A stretch of 64,000 nt of DNA from Streptomyces calvus (GCF_006782915.1 NZ_VCNP01000040.1:186001-250000), one strand, 5' to 3'. Positions 44,327 to 53,483 are shown, counted from the stretch's first letter. Notes: a model not told the origin generated them from the sequence alone. A program made the numbers and translations.

Positions 44327-46861
44327 CTACTCGCCCGGGTGGGCGAGCGCGATGTCGTGGTCGTCGACTCCGCCGCCGGTGACCGTCAGCGCGGTGGCCA
44401 CCGGCGGGTAGCCCGTGGCGATGACGGTGTACTCGCCGCCGTCCAGGTCGGTGAAGGCGTACGCCCCGTCCGCGCCGGTCGTCGCCGTGCCGACGACGTT
44501 GCCCGCCGCGTCGACCAGCGTCACCCGGGCGTCGGCCAGCGGCCCGTGCGGTGCGCGGACCACGCCCTGCACCTGGGCGCCGGTCTCCAGCTCGACCTCG
44601 ACCCGGGTCACCCCGGTGCCGCCGACCTCGACGGGCAGCGCCCGCGGCCGGTACCCGGCGGCGTTCACGGCGACGGTCACCGCGCCCGGCACCAGCTCGG
44701 CGAAGGTGAACTCGCCCGCCTCACCGGTGGTCCCGGTGGCCAGCAGGTCGCCGCGCACATCGGTGACGATCACCATGGCGTCCTTCACCGGCAGTCCGCT
44801 GCCGACGGCGCGCACCGTTCCGCTCAGTCCGCTGGTGCCGCTGAGCAGGATGTCGTAGGCGACCGGTTCGCCGTTCACCACGACCGTGGACGCCTGCGGC
44901 TGGTGCCCGTCGGCGGCGGCGATCAGGACGTACGACCCGGTGCCGGGCGCGTCCACCGCGTAGGAGCCGTTGGACTGCGCCACCGACCGGCCCAGCTGAC
45001 GCCCCGCCAGGGAGATCAGCGTGACGGCCGCCTGCGGCACGGGCGCGCTGTCGGCGCCCCGCACGAAGCCGTGCACCGGGATGCCGCCGCCGGCGGACTC
45101 CTCCGGGCGGGCGAGGGTGGCGACGGCGGACAGCGGCTGCGCGGCCGTGGCCTCCGGACCGGCGACCGTCTCGGCCGCGGTCTCGGCGGCGGTGCCGGCC
45201 GGCACCTGGCCGGCGGCCGGTGCGGGCGCCTCGGCGGCGGCCTGCGCCGGGGCCGGGGACGTCTCCTCCGCGGCCTGGGCCAGTGCGCCCGAGGTGCGCA
45301 GCGGGACCTCCTTGATGAACAGGGTCACCAGGAAGGCGAGCAGGGCGATCGGGGCGACGTAGAGGAAGATGTCGGCGATGCCGTGCCCGTAGGCGCTCTC
45401 CAGCCAGGTCCGGATGCCCGGGGGCAGCAGGTCCATGTCGGGTATCGCGCCGCTGCCGGAGGCCTTGGCGGCCGCCGCCTGCTCCTGCGGGCTCAGCTGC
45501 CCGATGGTGTCGGACGCGTAGTTGCTGATCCGGGTCGACATGACGGAGCCGAGCACCGAGACGCCCACCGCGCCGCCCAGCGAGCGGAAGAAGGTGACGA
45601 CGGAGGAGGCCGCGCCCAGGTCGCTCGGGGCCACCTGGTTCTGCGTGCACAGCACCAGGTTCTGCATCATCATGCCGACGCCGAGGCCCATCAGCGCCAT
45701 GAAGACGGCGATGTGCCAGTACGGGGTGTCGTAGCGCATGGTGCCCAGCAGGCCCAGGCCCGCCGTCAGCAGCACGCCGCCGGCCAGCAGCCAGCCCTTC
45801 CAGCGGCCGGTCTTGGTGATGATCATGCCGGAGACCGTGGACGACACGAACAGGCCGCCGATCATCGGGATCGTCATGACGCCGGACATGGTCGGGGACT
45901 TGTCGCGGGCCAGCTGGAAGTACTGGCTGAAGTAGACGGTGCCGGCGAACATCGCGATGCCGACGAACAGCGAGGCCAGCGAGGCCAGGGTGATGGTGCG
46001 GTTGCGGAACAGGCGCAGCGGGATGATCGGCTCGGCGGCCTTCGACTCGACGAGCAGGAAGATCAGCGTCAGCACGACCGCGCCGCCGACCATGACGCCG
46101 GTCTGCCAGGACATCCAGGCGTACTTGTCGTCGGCGAAGGTGACCCAGACGAGCAGCAGGCAGACGGCCGCGGTGACGAAGAAGGCGCCGGCCCAGTCGA
46201 CCTTGACCTTCCGCTTGACCACGGGCAGGTGCAGCGTCTTCTGCAGCACGATCAGCGCGACGAGCGCGAAGGGCACACCGACGTAGAGGCACCAGCGCCA
46301 GCCGAGCCAGCTGGTGTCGGTGATGACACCGCCGAGCAGCGGGCCGCCGACGGTCGCGACGGCGAACGTCGCGCCCAGGTAGCCGGAGTAACGCCCGCGT
46401 TCACGCGGGGAGATCATCGCGGCCATGATGATCTGCGCCAGCGCGGCCAGGCCGCCGGCGCCCAGGCCCTGGATGGCGCGGGCGGTGATCAGCATCGCCG
46501 GGTTCTGCGCCAGACCGGCGACGACGGAGCCGATGACGTAGATGATCAGGCCTATCTGGACCAGCGCCTTCTTGCTGACCAGGTCGGCGAGCTTGCCCCA
46601 CAGGGGGGTGGAGGCGGTCATGGCCAGCAGCGAGGCGGTGACGACCCAGGTGTAGGCGCTCTGCCCGCCGCCGAGGTCGTTGACGATCTCCGGCAGGGCG
46701 TTGGTGACGATGGTGGAGGACAGGATGGCGGCGAACATGCCGAGCAGCAGCCCGGACAGTGCCTCCATGATCTGCCGGTGGGTCATCGGAGCGTGGCTTT
46801 CCAAGGAGCCTCCCCCGTGCTTGGCATGAGCCCGCACACCGGCTGGTGTGGTCGTTGCCAT
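44327..46861 (-). CDS. MFS exporter fused to three carboxypeptidase-regulatory-like domains
   Basis: 844 residues. Residues about 25-545 form a 14-helix DHA2-type transporter (SSTIVTNALPEIVNDL, WGKLADLVSKKALV, GPLLGGVITD). An Ala/Pro/Glu linker (about 550-610) leads to three tandem transthyretin-like repeats (about 615-840), each with a pattern such as GSYAVDAPGTGSYVLIAAADG or GAYAFTDLDGGEYTVIATGY. The topology should put the C-terminus in the cytoplasm, which is unusual for these domains. GAAGGAAG precedes ATG 46861. It follows a MarR gene by 13 bp in one operon. Confidence 0.88.
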   Translation of the reverse strand: MATTTPAGVRAHAKHGGGSLESHAPMTHRQIMEALSGLLLGMFAAILSSTIVTNALPEIVNDLGGGQSAYTWVVTASLLAMTASTPLWGKLADLVSKKALVQIGLIIYVIGSVVAGLAQNPAMLITARAIQGLGAGGLAALAQIIMAAMISPRERGRYSGYLGATFAVATVGGPLLGGVITDTSWLGWRWCLYVGVPFALVALIVLQKTLHLPVVKRKVKVDWAGAFFVTAAVCLLLVWVTFADDKYAWMSWQTGVMVGGAVVLTLIFLLVESKAAEPIIPLRLFRNRTITLASLASLFVGIAMFAGTVYFSQYFQLARDKSPTMSGVMTIPMIGGLFVSSTVSGMIITKTGRWKGWLLAGGVLLTAGLGLLGTMRYDTPYWHIAVFMALMGLGVGMMMQNLVLCTQNQVAPSDLGAASSVVTFFRSLGGAVGVSVLGSVMSTRISNYASDTIGQLSPQEQAAAAKASGSGAIPDMDLLPPGIRTWLESAYGHGIADIFLYVAPIALLAFLVTLFIKEVPLRTSGALAQAAEETSPAPAQAAAEAPAPAAGQVPAGTAAETAAETVAGPEATAAQPLSAVATLARPEESAGGGIPVHGFVRGADSAPVPQAAVTLISLAGRQLGRSVAQSNGSYAVDAPGTGSYVLIAAADGHQPQASTVVVNGEPVAYDILLSGTSGLSGTVRAVGSGLPVKDAMVIVTDVRGDLLATGTTGEAGEFTFAELVPGAVTVAVNAAGYRPRALPVEVGGTGVTRVEVELETGAQVQGVVRAPHGPLADARVTLVDAAGNVVGTATTGADGAYAFTDLDGGEYTVIATGYPPVATALTVTGGGVDDHDIALAHPGE

Positions 46862-46874
46862 GGGCTTCCTTCTC

Positions 46875-47366
46875 TTATGTGCTTGCGGGTGTACGGGTGG
46901 GTGGTTCGGCGGCGGGAGGCGCCGGCCGGGGCGCGGCCCGGCAGTCGCCGAAGCTGTCCCTGAGCCGTTCCATCAGCTGGGCGAGCCGGCCGACCTCTTC
47001 GTCGGACCAGTCGGACAGGCGCTCGGCGAGCAGGTGGGTGGTCCGCCGGAACAGCTCGTCGAGCTGGGTCCGGCCGGCCGGGGTGAGGCGCAGGATGCGC
47101 GAGCGCTTGTCGGCGGGGTCGGGGGAGCGCTCGATCCAGCCGCGCTCGGCGAGGTGGGCGACGTGGCGGCTGGTGACCGACATGTCCACCGACAACAGCT
47201 CGGCGAGCTTGCTCATGCGCATGTCGCCGTGGCGGCCGAGCAGTGTGAGTACGGCCGCGGAGCCGCTGTGGCAGTCGGCCGGCATGATCCGGTTCATCTC
47301 CCGCTTGACCGCGCCGAAGGCGCTGAACTGTCGCACCAGCTCCTCGTACTGCGCGGGCCCGGCCAT
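46875..47366 (-). CDS. MarR-family regulator
   Basis: 163 residues. Winged-helix core: HSGSAAVLTLLGRHGDMRMS, LAELLSVDMSVTSRHVAHLA (recognition helix), and the wing SPDPADKRSRILRLTPAG. A Pro/Ala/Thr tail ends the protein. ATG 47366 has GGGAGG 5 nt upstream; the GTG at 47372 is inside that site. First gene of the operon with the exporter, with a palindrome just upstream for autoregulation. Confidence 0.92.
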   Translation of the reverse strand: MAGPAQYEELVRQFSAFGAVKREMNRIMPADCHSGSAAVLTLLGRHGDMRMSKLAELLSVDMSVTSRHVAHLAERGWIERSPDPADKRSRILRLTPAGRTQLDELFRRTTHLLAERLSDWSDEEVGRLAQLMERLRDSFGDCRAAPRPAPPAAEPPTRTPAST

Positions 47367-47391
47367 GGGCACCTCCCGTTTTGTTGCTTAG

Positions 47392-47416
47392 AGCAACCAT
47401 AGAATTGATGGTTGCT
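47392..47416. promoter_or_regulatory. MarR operator candidate
   Basis: AGCAACCAT (47392-47400) and ATGGTTGCT (47408-47416) form a perfect 9-bp-arm palindrome with a 7-bp spacer. Outer TTGCTT and AAGCAA elements extend the symmetry. It lies 25 bp before the MarR start. Confidence 0.8.
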
Positions 47417-47552
47417 GCAGGCAAGCAAAAACGGGGTGGTGAGCCCCAAAAACTTGGCAAAGGCAAGTAATCGCGATAGTAAACGCGCAGGTGGCGGGGG
47501 TGGCACCGCCCCGCTTGGGCCCGGTGTCGGGGATTCGCTAGGGTCTCGGGCC

Positions 47553-47747
47553 ATGGCTAACACCCAGGGCCCCCAGGGCAACCACGACCCCGCCGGCAGC
47601 ACCCAGATGTTCCGCGCGTTCGTCGACGAGGCTCCGCAGGGCCGGCAGGCCGCCGCCGCGGGCGGCGGGCCGCGGATCGGCGTGATCGTCGGCGTCGTCG
47701 TGGCCGTGGCGGTCGTCGCCGCGGTCGCCTGGCTCGCGCTCAAGTAA
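47553..47747 (+). CDS. Small single-pass membrane protein
   Basis: 64 residues: a polar N-terminus of about 38 residues (QMFRAFVDEAPQGRQ) and one Val/Ala-rich membrane helix (about 41-62). Unknown function. ATG 47553 lacks a strong ribosome site, but codon bias fits. It diverges from the MarR gene and converges on sigN. Confidence 0.6.
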   Translation: MANTQGPQGNHDPAGSTQMFRAFVDEAPQGRQAAAAGGGPRIGVIVGVVVAVAVVAAVAWLALK

Positions 47748-47868
47748 CGCGCCCGAACACCCGGAACAACGCGGCGGCCGCCGTTGCGCCCGTGTCGGGC
47801 GCCCCGGCGGCCACACATCCGGTGCCACGTACGGAGCGTCCGGCCGACGCTCCGCGATCAGGCGTGCC

Positions 47869-48765
47869 TCAGTCCGAGATGAGGCCTTCCCGCAGCTGCG
47901 CGAGCGTGCGGGTGAGCAGCCGGGAGACGTGCATCTGGGAGATGCCGACCTCCTCGCCGATCTGCGACTGCGTCATGTTGGCGAAGAAGCGCAGCATGAT
48001 GATCCGCCGCTCCCGGGGCGGCAGCTTGGCCAGCAGCGGCTTGAGGGACTCGCGGTACTCCACGCCCTCCAGCGCCGTGTCCTCGTAGCCGAGGCGGTCC
48101 GCGAGCGAGCCCTCGCCGCCGTCGTCCTCGGGGGCGGGGGAGTCCAGCGAGGACGCCGTGTACGCGTTGCCGACGGCGAGGCCGTCGACCACGTCCTCCT
48201 CCGACACGCCCAGCACGGCGGCGAGTTCGGTGACGGTGGGCGAGCGGTCCAGCTTCTGGGAGAGCTCGTCGCTGGCCTTCGTCAGCGCCAGGCGCAGCTC
48301 CTGCAGCCGGCGCGGCACCCGCACCGACCAGGACGTGTCGCGGAAGAACCGCTTGATCTCGCCGACCACCGTCGGCATCGCGAACGTCGGGAACTCCACG
48401 CCCCGTTCGCAGTCGAAGCGGTCGATCGCCTTGATCAGCCCGATGGTGCCGACCTGGACGATGTCCTCCATCGGCTCGTTGCGCGAGCGGAACCGGGCCG
48501 CCGCGTACCGCACGAGCGGGAGGTTGAGCTCGATCAGGGTGTCCCGGACGTAGGCGCGCTCCGGGCTGTCCTGGTCGAGTGCGGCGAGCCGCAGGAACAG
48601 GGAGCGGGACAGGGTGCGGGTGTCGAGGGCCGCCGTCTCCGGGAGTTCCGGAGCGGCCGCGGGGGCCGGGCCTTCGTCGATGGGGCCGAGTGCGTCGAGA
48701 GCATGGGGAGCTGTCTCGCTCTCCGCGAGCGTGAGCACCTTCGAGCTGCCCTGTTCTGCGGACAT
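47869..48765 (-). CDS. sigN: SigB/SigF-family sigma factor, SigN-like
   Basis: 298 residues. Variable N-terminus (1-60), region 2 with LNLPLVRYAAARFRSRNEP and EDIVQVGTIGLIKAIDRFD, region 3 LTKASDELSQKLDRSPTVTE, region 4 LPPRERRIIMLRFFANMTQS and ISQMHVSRLL. It belongs to the general-stress/sporulation group of Streptomyces. Position directly downstream of sigF suggests sigN; the symbol rests on memory of gene order. ATG 48765 follows AAGGGGGTGG. Such sigmas are held by RsbW-like anti-sigmas, of which two orphans occur in this window. Confidence 0.85.
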   Translation of the reverse strand: MSAEQGSSKVLTLAESETAPHALDALGPIDEGPAPAAAPELPETAALDTRTLSRSLFLRLAALDQDSPERAYVRDTLIELNLPLVRYAAARFRSRNEPMEDIVQVGTIGLIKAIDRFDCERGVEFPTFAMPTVVGEIKRFFRDTSWSVRVPRRLQELRLALTKASDELSQKLDRSPTVTELAAVLGVSEEDVVDGLAVGNAYTASSLDSPAPEDDGGEGSLADRLGYEDTALEGVEYRESLKPLLAKLPPRERRIIMLRFFANMTQSQIGEEVGISQMHVSRLLTRTLAQLREGLISD

Positions 48766-49010
48766 GCCACCCCCTTTGGGTCGCGGGACGGTCGCGGCGG
48801 ACGCTCCCGTCGGAGGAACGCAGCCTTCACCTGAATACCGGCGCCGAGGCTCCGGCAAACGCGCTTCCCGCAGAATGTCACATGTCGGCAACGCGCTGTA
48901 GTGACATGTCGACATCTGAGATGTGAATCAGCCCTGGAAACAAGGGGTCTGACGGCCTGTCGGCGCAAAAAGGAGCAGATGGGCCCGGTGGGGTGATTCG
49001 CTCTTTCCGG

Positions 49011-49859
49011 TTACGCGTCGATCCTGTTTGCGGACCTCAGCCGCTGGAAGCTACGTGCCAGTAGACGGGACACGTGCATCTGCGAGACGCCGAGTTCCGC
49101 ACTGATCTGCGACTGGGTGAGATTGCTGAAGTAACGCAGCAGCAGGATGCGCTGTTCCCGCTCGGGCAGTTGGACGAGCAGGTGCCGGACCAGGTCGCGG
49201 TGCTCGACACCGTCCAGGGCGGGGTCCTCGTAGCCGAGCCGGTCCAGCAGCCCGGGCATGCCGTCGCCCTCCTGTGCGGCCTCCAGCGAGGTGGCGTGGT
49301 ACGACCGTCCGGCCTCGATGCAGGACAGCACCTCCTCCTCGGAGATGCGCAGCCGCTCGGCGATCTCGGCCGTCGAGGGCGTGCGGCCGAACGCGGTCGT
49401 GAGGTCCTCGGTGGCGCTGTTGACCTGCACCCACAGTTCGTGCAGCCGGCGCGGTACGTGGACGGTGCGGACGTTGTCCCGGAAGTACCGCTTGATCTCG
49501 CCGACCACCGTCGGCATCGCGAACGTGGGGAACTGCACGCCCCGGTCCGGGTCGAAGCGGTCGATGGCGTTGATCAGCCCGATGGTGCCGACCTGGACGA
49601 CGTCCTCCATCGGCTCGTTGCGGGAGCGGAAGCGGGCGGCCGCGTAGCGCACGAGCGGGAGGTTCGCCTCGATGAGCGCCGCGCGCACGCGGGAGTGCTC
49701 CGGCGTGCCCGGCTCCAGTTCCTTGAGCTGGCCGAAGAGCACCTGGGTGAGGGCCCGGGTGTCGGCGCCGCGCCGCCTGGCCGGGGACTGGGGGGTGGTC
49801 GCGGCCTGGAGCGCGTCGGGGGACACCTCGTCCTGGGGTGGCGCAGTACTGGCCGGCAC
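49011..49859 (-). CDS. sigF: Sporulation sigma factor SigF
   Basis: 282 residues. Same family as the preceding gene: IEANLPLVRYAAARFRSRN, FPTFAMPTVVGEIKRYFRDN, LPEREQRILLLRYFSNLTQS, LGVSQMHVSRLLARS. The start VPASTAP and the ending RSANRIDA agree with Streptomyces SigF as I remember it. SigF acts in developing spores. I chose GTG 49859, 8 nt after GAGGTGG; the frame is open to 49898. The 245-bp gap to sigN suggests separate promoters. Confidence 0.92.
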   Translation of the reverse strand: MPASTAPPQDEVSPDALQAATTPQSPARRRGADTRALTQVLFGQLKELEPGTPEHSRVRAALIEANLPLVRYAAARFRSRNEPMEDVVQVGTIGLINAIDRFDPDRGVQFPTFAMPTVVGEIKRYFRDNVRTVHVPRRLHELWVQVNSATEDLTTAFGRTPSTAEIAERLRISEEEVLSCIEAGRSYHATSLEAAQEGDGMPGLLDRLGYEDPALDGVEHRDLVRHLLVQLPEREQRILLLRYFSNLTQSQISAELGVSQMHVSRLLARSFQRLRSANRIDA

Positions 49860-49987
49860 GGTCAACGCCACCTCTTTTTCGTTCAACTCATCCGTCAAAA
49901 GCGGTCATAGCATCACAAGACTGACTCACTGTGTGCAAGCACCGCATATTCCGTGTTGAGTGATGAATCTGTGTACATGGCACAGGG

Positions 49988-50026
49988 AAGCCCCCGCCGT
50001 CACGACGAGGGACGGGGCGGGGGCTT
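49988..50026 (-). terminator. Hairpin terminator
   Basis: An 11-bp perfect stem (49988-49998 with 50016-50026) lies 65 bp after the Dabb gene stop. Confidence 0.75.
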
Positions 50027-50092
50027 CGAGGGGGCCTCGGGGGAACAGGTGGCCGTGAAAGGGGCTGCGAGGGGACTGCGGGGCGGGCGAGG

Positions 50093-50386
50093 TCAGAACT
50101 CGTAGTCGGCGATCACCCACGTGGCGAACTCGCGCCACAGTCCGACGCCGGCCTGGTGCTCCGGGTGCTCCACGTAGCGGCGCAGCGCCTCGGCGTCCTC
50201 GAACGCCGAGTTGATGGCGAAGTCGTAGGCGATGGGGCGGTCGCTGATGTTCCAGGCGCACTCCCAGAAGCGGATCTCCGGGATCTTGCCGTCCAGCGAC
50301 CGGAAGGCCTCCACGCCCTTCACGACCCTCGGGTCGTCGCGCCGGACGCCCTCGTTCAGCCTGAAGAGCACCAGGTGGCGGATCAT
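50093..50386 (-). CDS. Dabb (stress-responsive alpha/beta barrel) protein
   Basis: 97 residues: MIRHLVLFRLNEGV at the start and YDFAINSAFEDAEALRRYVE, then HPEHQA, are hallmarks of the Dabb ferredoxin-like dimer fold. Some relatives are cyclases or stress proteins; here the role is unknown. Its ATG overlaps the stop of a 58-residue gene by one base (TGATG), with GGAGGAG as ribosome site. Confidence 0.88.
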   Translation of the reverse strand: MIRHLVLFRLNEGVRRDDPRVVKGVEAFRSLDGKIPEIRFWECAWNISDRPIAYDFAINSAFEDAEALRRYVEHPEHQAGVGLWREFATWVIADYEF

Positions 50387-50562
50387 CACTCTCCTCCGTT
50401 GGCGAGCCACGTCATGAAGTCGCCGACGGCCTTGGCGGCGTCCGAGATGCCCTCGAACCCGATCTGGACGTAGTCGGCCGCCTTGGCCGGGTCCGTGATG
50501 ATCACGTACAGGACGAAGACCACAAGGACGTAGACGGCGGCCTTCTTTGCGTTCACCGCCAT
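50386..50562 (-). CDS. 58-residue membrane protein coupled to the Dabb gene
   Basis: ATG 50562 with GGGGAGGG 5 nt upstream. Basic start (MAVNAKKAA), one helix of about 15 hydrophobic residues (VYVLVVFVLYVIIT), then an amphipathic helix (ADYVQIGFEGISDAAKAVG) ending in WLANGGE. It shares one base with the Dabb start, so the two are translationally coupled. Short but well supported by its ribosome site, codon bias and overlap. Confidence 0.8.
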   Translation of the reverse strand: MAVNAKKAAVYVLVVFVLYVIITDPAKAADYVQIGFEGISDAAKAVGDFMTWLANGGE

Positions 50563-50857
50563 CGCGGCCCTCCCCTGTCACTGATGTGCGCTGGCGTCAC
50601 ATGCGTCGGCGGGGCCCATGATCGCACGACGGGCACCGTCTGACGACGGGGCTTTTCCGACCCGTGGCGGCCGTGGAGCGCGGGAGCGGGACGGGCCGGC
50701 GGCGGGGTGCGGGGCCGGCGGCGGTGGGACGCGGGGCTGTCCGCTGTCGGGCGCGCGGGACGGTCCGGCGGCAGGACCGCCGGTACGGCCGGGGCAACGG
50801 CGTGGCGGACCGGGCCACTTGGCGGTCCCGGCCGTACCCGGCCGGGAGGAGACGCAC

Positions 50858-50888
50858 GAAGGGCCCGGCTCGATGAGCCGGACCCTTC
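50858..50888 (-). terminator. tRNA-Ser(CGA) terminator hairpin
   Basis: Stem of 14 pairs with one mismatch (50858-50871 with 50875-50888), 10 nt after the tRNA 3' end. Confidence 0.75.
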
Positions 50889-50897
50889 GTCCAAGAG

Positions 50898-50982
50898 CGG
50901 TAGCGGAGGGATTTGAACCCTCGGTGACTTGCGCCACACTCGCTTTCGAGGCGAGCTCCTTCGGCCGCTCGGACACGCTACC
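50898..50982 (-). tRNA. tRNA-Ser(CGA)
   Basis: 85 nt. Acceptor GGTAGCG/CGCTACC, anticodon CGA (complement of 50946-50948), long variable arm, T-arm GAGGGTTCAAATCCCTC. Reads UCG. It lies just downstream of tadA on the same strand. Confidence 0.95.
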
Positions 50983-51027
50983 GAGGGAGACCTTACAGCA
51001 CGGTGGGCGGTGGTTCGAAATCGGTAT

Positions 51028-51519
51028 TCACCGGTGGCGGAAGAACTCGGTGAGCAGCCGGGAGCACTCCTCGGCGAGCACTCCTTCGATCACCTCGGGC
51101 CGGTGGTTGAGCCGCCGGTCGCGGACCAGATCCCACAGGGAGCCGACCGCGCCGGCCTTGTCGTCCCGGGCGCCGTAGACGATCCGGTCCACCCGGGACT
51201 GCTGGAGGGCGCCCGCGCACATGGTGCACGGCTCCAGCGTGACGACCAGGGTGCAGCCGGCCAGCCGCCACTCGCCGAGCCGCGCGGCGGCCCGCCGGAC
51301 GGCGAGGACCTCCGCGTGCGCGGTGGGGTCGCCGCCGGCCTCGCGCTCGTTGTGCGCGGAGGCCAGCACGGTGGTGCCGTCCGCGGCGAGCACGACGGCG
51401 CCGACGGGAACGTCCCCGCCCCGGACGGCCAGCGCGGCCTCGTCCAGGGCGAGTCGCATCGCCGCCCGCCACGGGTCGCGTACCGGGTCCGGGCCGGGTG
51501 CGGACGGGGTGGCGGGCAC
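51028..51519 (-). CDS. tadA: tRNA adenosine(34) deaminase TadA
   Basis: 163 residues. Cytidine-deaminase fold with the zinc motif HAEVLAVRRAA and PCTMCAGAL, plus the tRNA-specific ESRV-like QQSRVDRIVYGA. It converts A34 to inosine in tRNA-Arg(ACG), which is encoded at 29293 in this window. GTG 51519 begins 2 bp after the stop of the partner gene, so they are coupled. Confidence 0.93.
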   Translation of the reverse strand: MPATPSAPGPDPVRDPWRAAMRLALDEAALAVRGGDVPVGAVVLAADGTTVLASAHNEREAGGDPTAHAEVLAVRRAAARLGEWRLAGCTLVVTLEPCTMCAGALQQSRVDRIVYGARDDKAGAVGSLWDLVRDRRLNHRPEVIEGVLAEECSRLLTEFFRHR

Positions 51520-51521
51520 GG

Positions 51522-52061
51522 TCAGCGGACGGTCTCCAGGACTTCCGAGGCGCCGAGGGCCTCGGCGATCTCGTTGACGGCGTCCTCGGTCATGGTGCGC
51601 AACTCCTTCTCGCTCACGCCCAGATCGTCCAGGATCTGCGCGTCGCCGACCGGTCCGTGCGGCACGGCGTCGGCGGAGCCGGCGGACGCGGCGCCGTCGT
51701 CGGCGTCCTCGTCGTCCGGTTCGCCGTCCTCCGTGCCGTCGAGGTCGAGGGCGTCCAGGTCGGGGCCGTCGTCCCCGGGCTCGCGGCCGAGCAGTTCGTC
51801 GGTGAGCAGGATCTCCCCGTAGCTGCTGCGGGCGGCCGCTGCGGCGTCGGAGACGTAGACCCGAGGATCGTCCTCGCCGTCCACGCGGACGACGCCGAAC
51901 CAGCCGTCCTCCTGCTCGATCAGCACGAGCACCGTGTCCTCGTCGGGAGAGGCTTCCCGGGCCAGGTCGGCCAGATCCGACAGGGTTTCCACATCGTCGA
52001 GCTCTGTGTCGCTCGCTTCCCACCCGTCTTCGGTGCGCGCGAGCAGTGCGGCGAAGTACAC
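51522..52061 (-). CDS. TadA-associated acidic protein
   Basis: 179 residues. It begins VYFAALLARTEDGWEASDTE, continues with a conserved alpha/beta part (DEDTVLVLIEQEDGWFGVVR), then a strongly acidic low-complexity stretch (about 105-140), and ends with a helical SEKELRTMTEDAVNEIAEAL. This matches the actinobacterial family always found upstream of tadA. GTG 52061 follows GGGAGAG; an ATG at 52082 would place that site inside the gene. Mechanism unknown. Confidence 0.85.
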   Translation of the reverse strand: MYFAALLARTEDGWEASDTELDDVETLSDLADLAREASPDEDTVLVLIEQEDGWFGVVRVDGEDDPRVYVSDAAAAARSSYGEILLTDELLGREPGDDGPDLDALDLDGTEDGEPDDEDADDGAASAGSADAVPHGPVGDAQILDDLGVSEKELRTMTEDAVNEIAEALGASEVLETVR

Positions 52062-52399
52062 CGTGACTCTCCCACTGGTCATAGGTGTGCCGGTTGGAGG
52101 TCCCCCCGGCGGAGGTGTGCGGGTGGGGGTCGGCGCTCCGAGCCCCCTCCCACTCGGAATCGTGGCAGAAACAAGGCTGTCAGGGGACGTCTTCGGCTCC
52201 CTGTGTCCGGCAGTTTCGATCGCAGTTCGCCGAGTGGGCCCAAAGAGGACTCACCAGCGAACTCCTTGTCGCCACGTGCGGATCGTACGCGGCTTTGCCC
52301 GGCTCTTCTGCACACGCTCTTCACGGAACGCCGGTCGGCGCGGCGATCTTCCCGCAACGGCGGTCCCGCCCGGTGGCACGGCAGTTGGGCCGTCCGGCC

Positions 52400-52624
52400 C
52401 TACCAGCGGAAGGTGCGCATGCGCATCGCGTGCCGCAGCCGGGCCGCTTTGGCGCGGCGCGGCTGCACCCGGTCGCGCAGCGCACGCGCCTCGGCGAGCT
52501 CGCGCAGGAACCGGGCGCGGCGCCTGCGCCGCTCGGCCTCCGTCTCGTTCTCCGGCCCGGCCGGGCCGGAGGTCTCGTGCGGCGACGGATCATCTCGTCG
52601 GTCCTGCTCAGGCAATCGGTTCAC
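52400..52624 (-). CDS. Small Arg/Glu-rich protein
   Basis: 74 residues from GTG 52624. Charged and helical: NETEAERRRRRARFLRELAE, then ARALRDRVQPRRAKAARLRH, ending RMRTFRW. No recognised domain; the basic helix may bind nucleic acid. Divergent from upp with 129 bp between. Start uncertain. Confidence 0.55.
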   Translation of the reverse strand: MNRLPEQDRRDDPSPHETSGPAGPENETEAERRRRRARFLRELAEARALRDRVQPRRAKAARLRHAMRMRTFRW

Positions 52625-52753
52625 CACCCCAGTCCGTCCCTCCCACTTTCCCCCGGACGGGCGGTTTGACGCCAGCGAAGGAGTGACGGGCGCCCGGGGG
52701 GCTTGCCGCCGGTGGGGACGCCGAGCCCAACCGGCCCGGTTAATGTTGACGTC

Positions 52754-53389
52754 ATGCGTCTCCACGTCGTCGACCACCCCCTGGTCGCCCACAAGCTCAC
52801 CACGCTGCGCGACCAGCGCACCGACTCCGCGACCTTCCGCCGCCTCGCCGACGAGCTGGTCACCCTGCTCGCCTACGAGGCCACGCGCGACGTGCGCACC
52901 GAACAGGTCGACATCCGGACGCCGGTCGAGGCGACCACGGGCGTCAAGCTGTCCCACCCGCGTCCGCTGGTGGTGCCGATCCTGCGGGCCGGCCTGGGCA
53001 TGCTGGACGGCATGGTGCGGCTGCTGCCGACCGCCGAGGTGGGCTTCCTCGGCATGATCCGCAACGAGGAGACGCTGCAGGCCTCGACGTACGCCACCCG
53101 GATGCCGGAGGACCTCTCCGGGCGCCAGGTGTACGTCCTCGACCCGATGCTCGCGACCGGCGGCACGCTGGTCGCGGCGATCCGGGAGCTGATCGAGCGC
53201 GGCGCGGACGACGTGACCGCCGTGGTGCTGCTGGCCGCGCCGGAGGGCGTCGAGGTCATGGAGCGCGAGCTGGCCGGCACCCCGGTGACGGTCGTGACGG
53301 CGTCGGTCGACGAGCGCCTCAACGAGCAGGGCTACATCGTGCCGGGCCTCGGTGACGCGGGGGACCGGATGTACGGGGCGGCCGAGTAG
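52754..53389 (+). CDS. upp: Uracil phosphoribosyltransferase
   Basis: 211 residues, the normal length. PRTase marks: VVPILRAGLGMLDGM, the PRPP loop VLDPMLATGGTL, and the uracil-binding end GYIVPGLGDAGDRMYG. It makes UMP from uracil and PRPP in pyrimidine salvage. ATG 52754; a weak ribosome site. Confidence 0.95.
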   Translation: MRLHVVDHPLVAHKLTTLRDQRTDSATFRRLADELVTLLAYEATRDVRTEQVDIRTPVEATTGVKLSHPRPLVVPILRAGLGMLDGMVRLLPTAEVGFLGMIRNEETLQASTYATRMPEDLSGRQVYVLDPMLATGGTLVAAIRELIERGADDVTAVVLLAAPEGVEVMERELAGTPVTVVTASVDERLNEQGYIVPGLGDAGDRMYGAAE

Positions 53390-53483
53390 GCCGCGCAGGC
53401 CATGCAGACCGCGGCGTGCGGGCCGTGGGTGCCCGGGGCCGGTGGTCCTTCCCGGCCGGGGCGGTCGGCGGGACCGTGCGGGA

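Noticed and set aside
44306..46963. A plus-strand open frame of nearly 900 codons opposite the MFS fusion
   Set aside because: Shadow frame; the minus strand encodes membrane helices and transthyretin-like repeats with normal codon bias.
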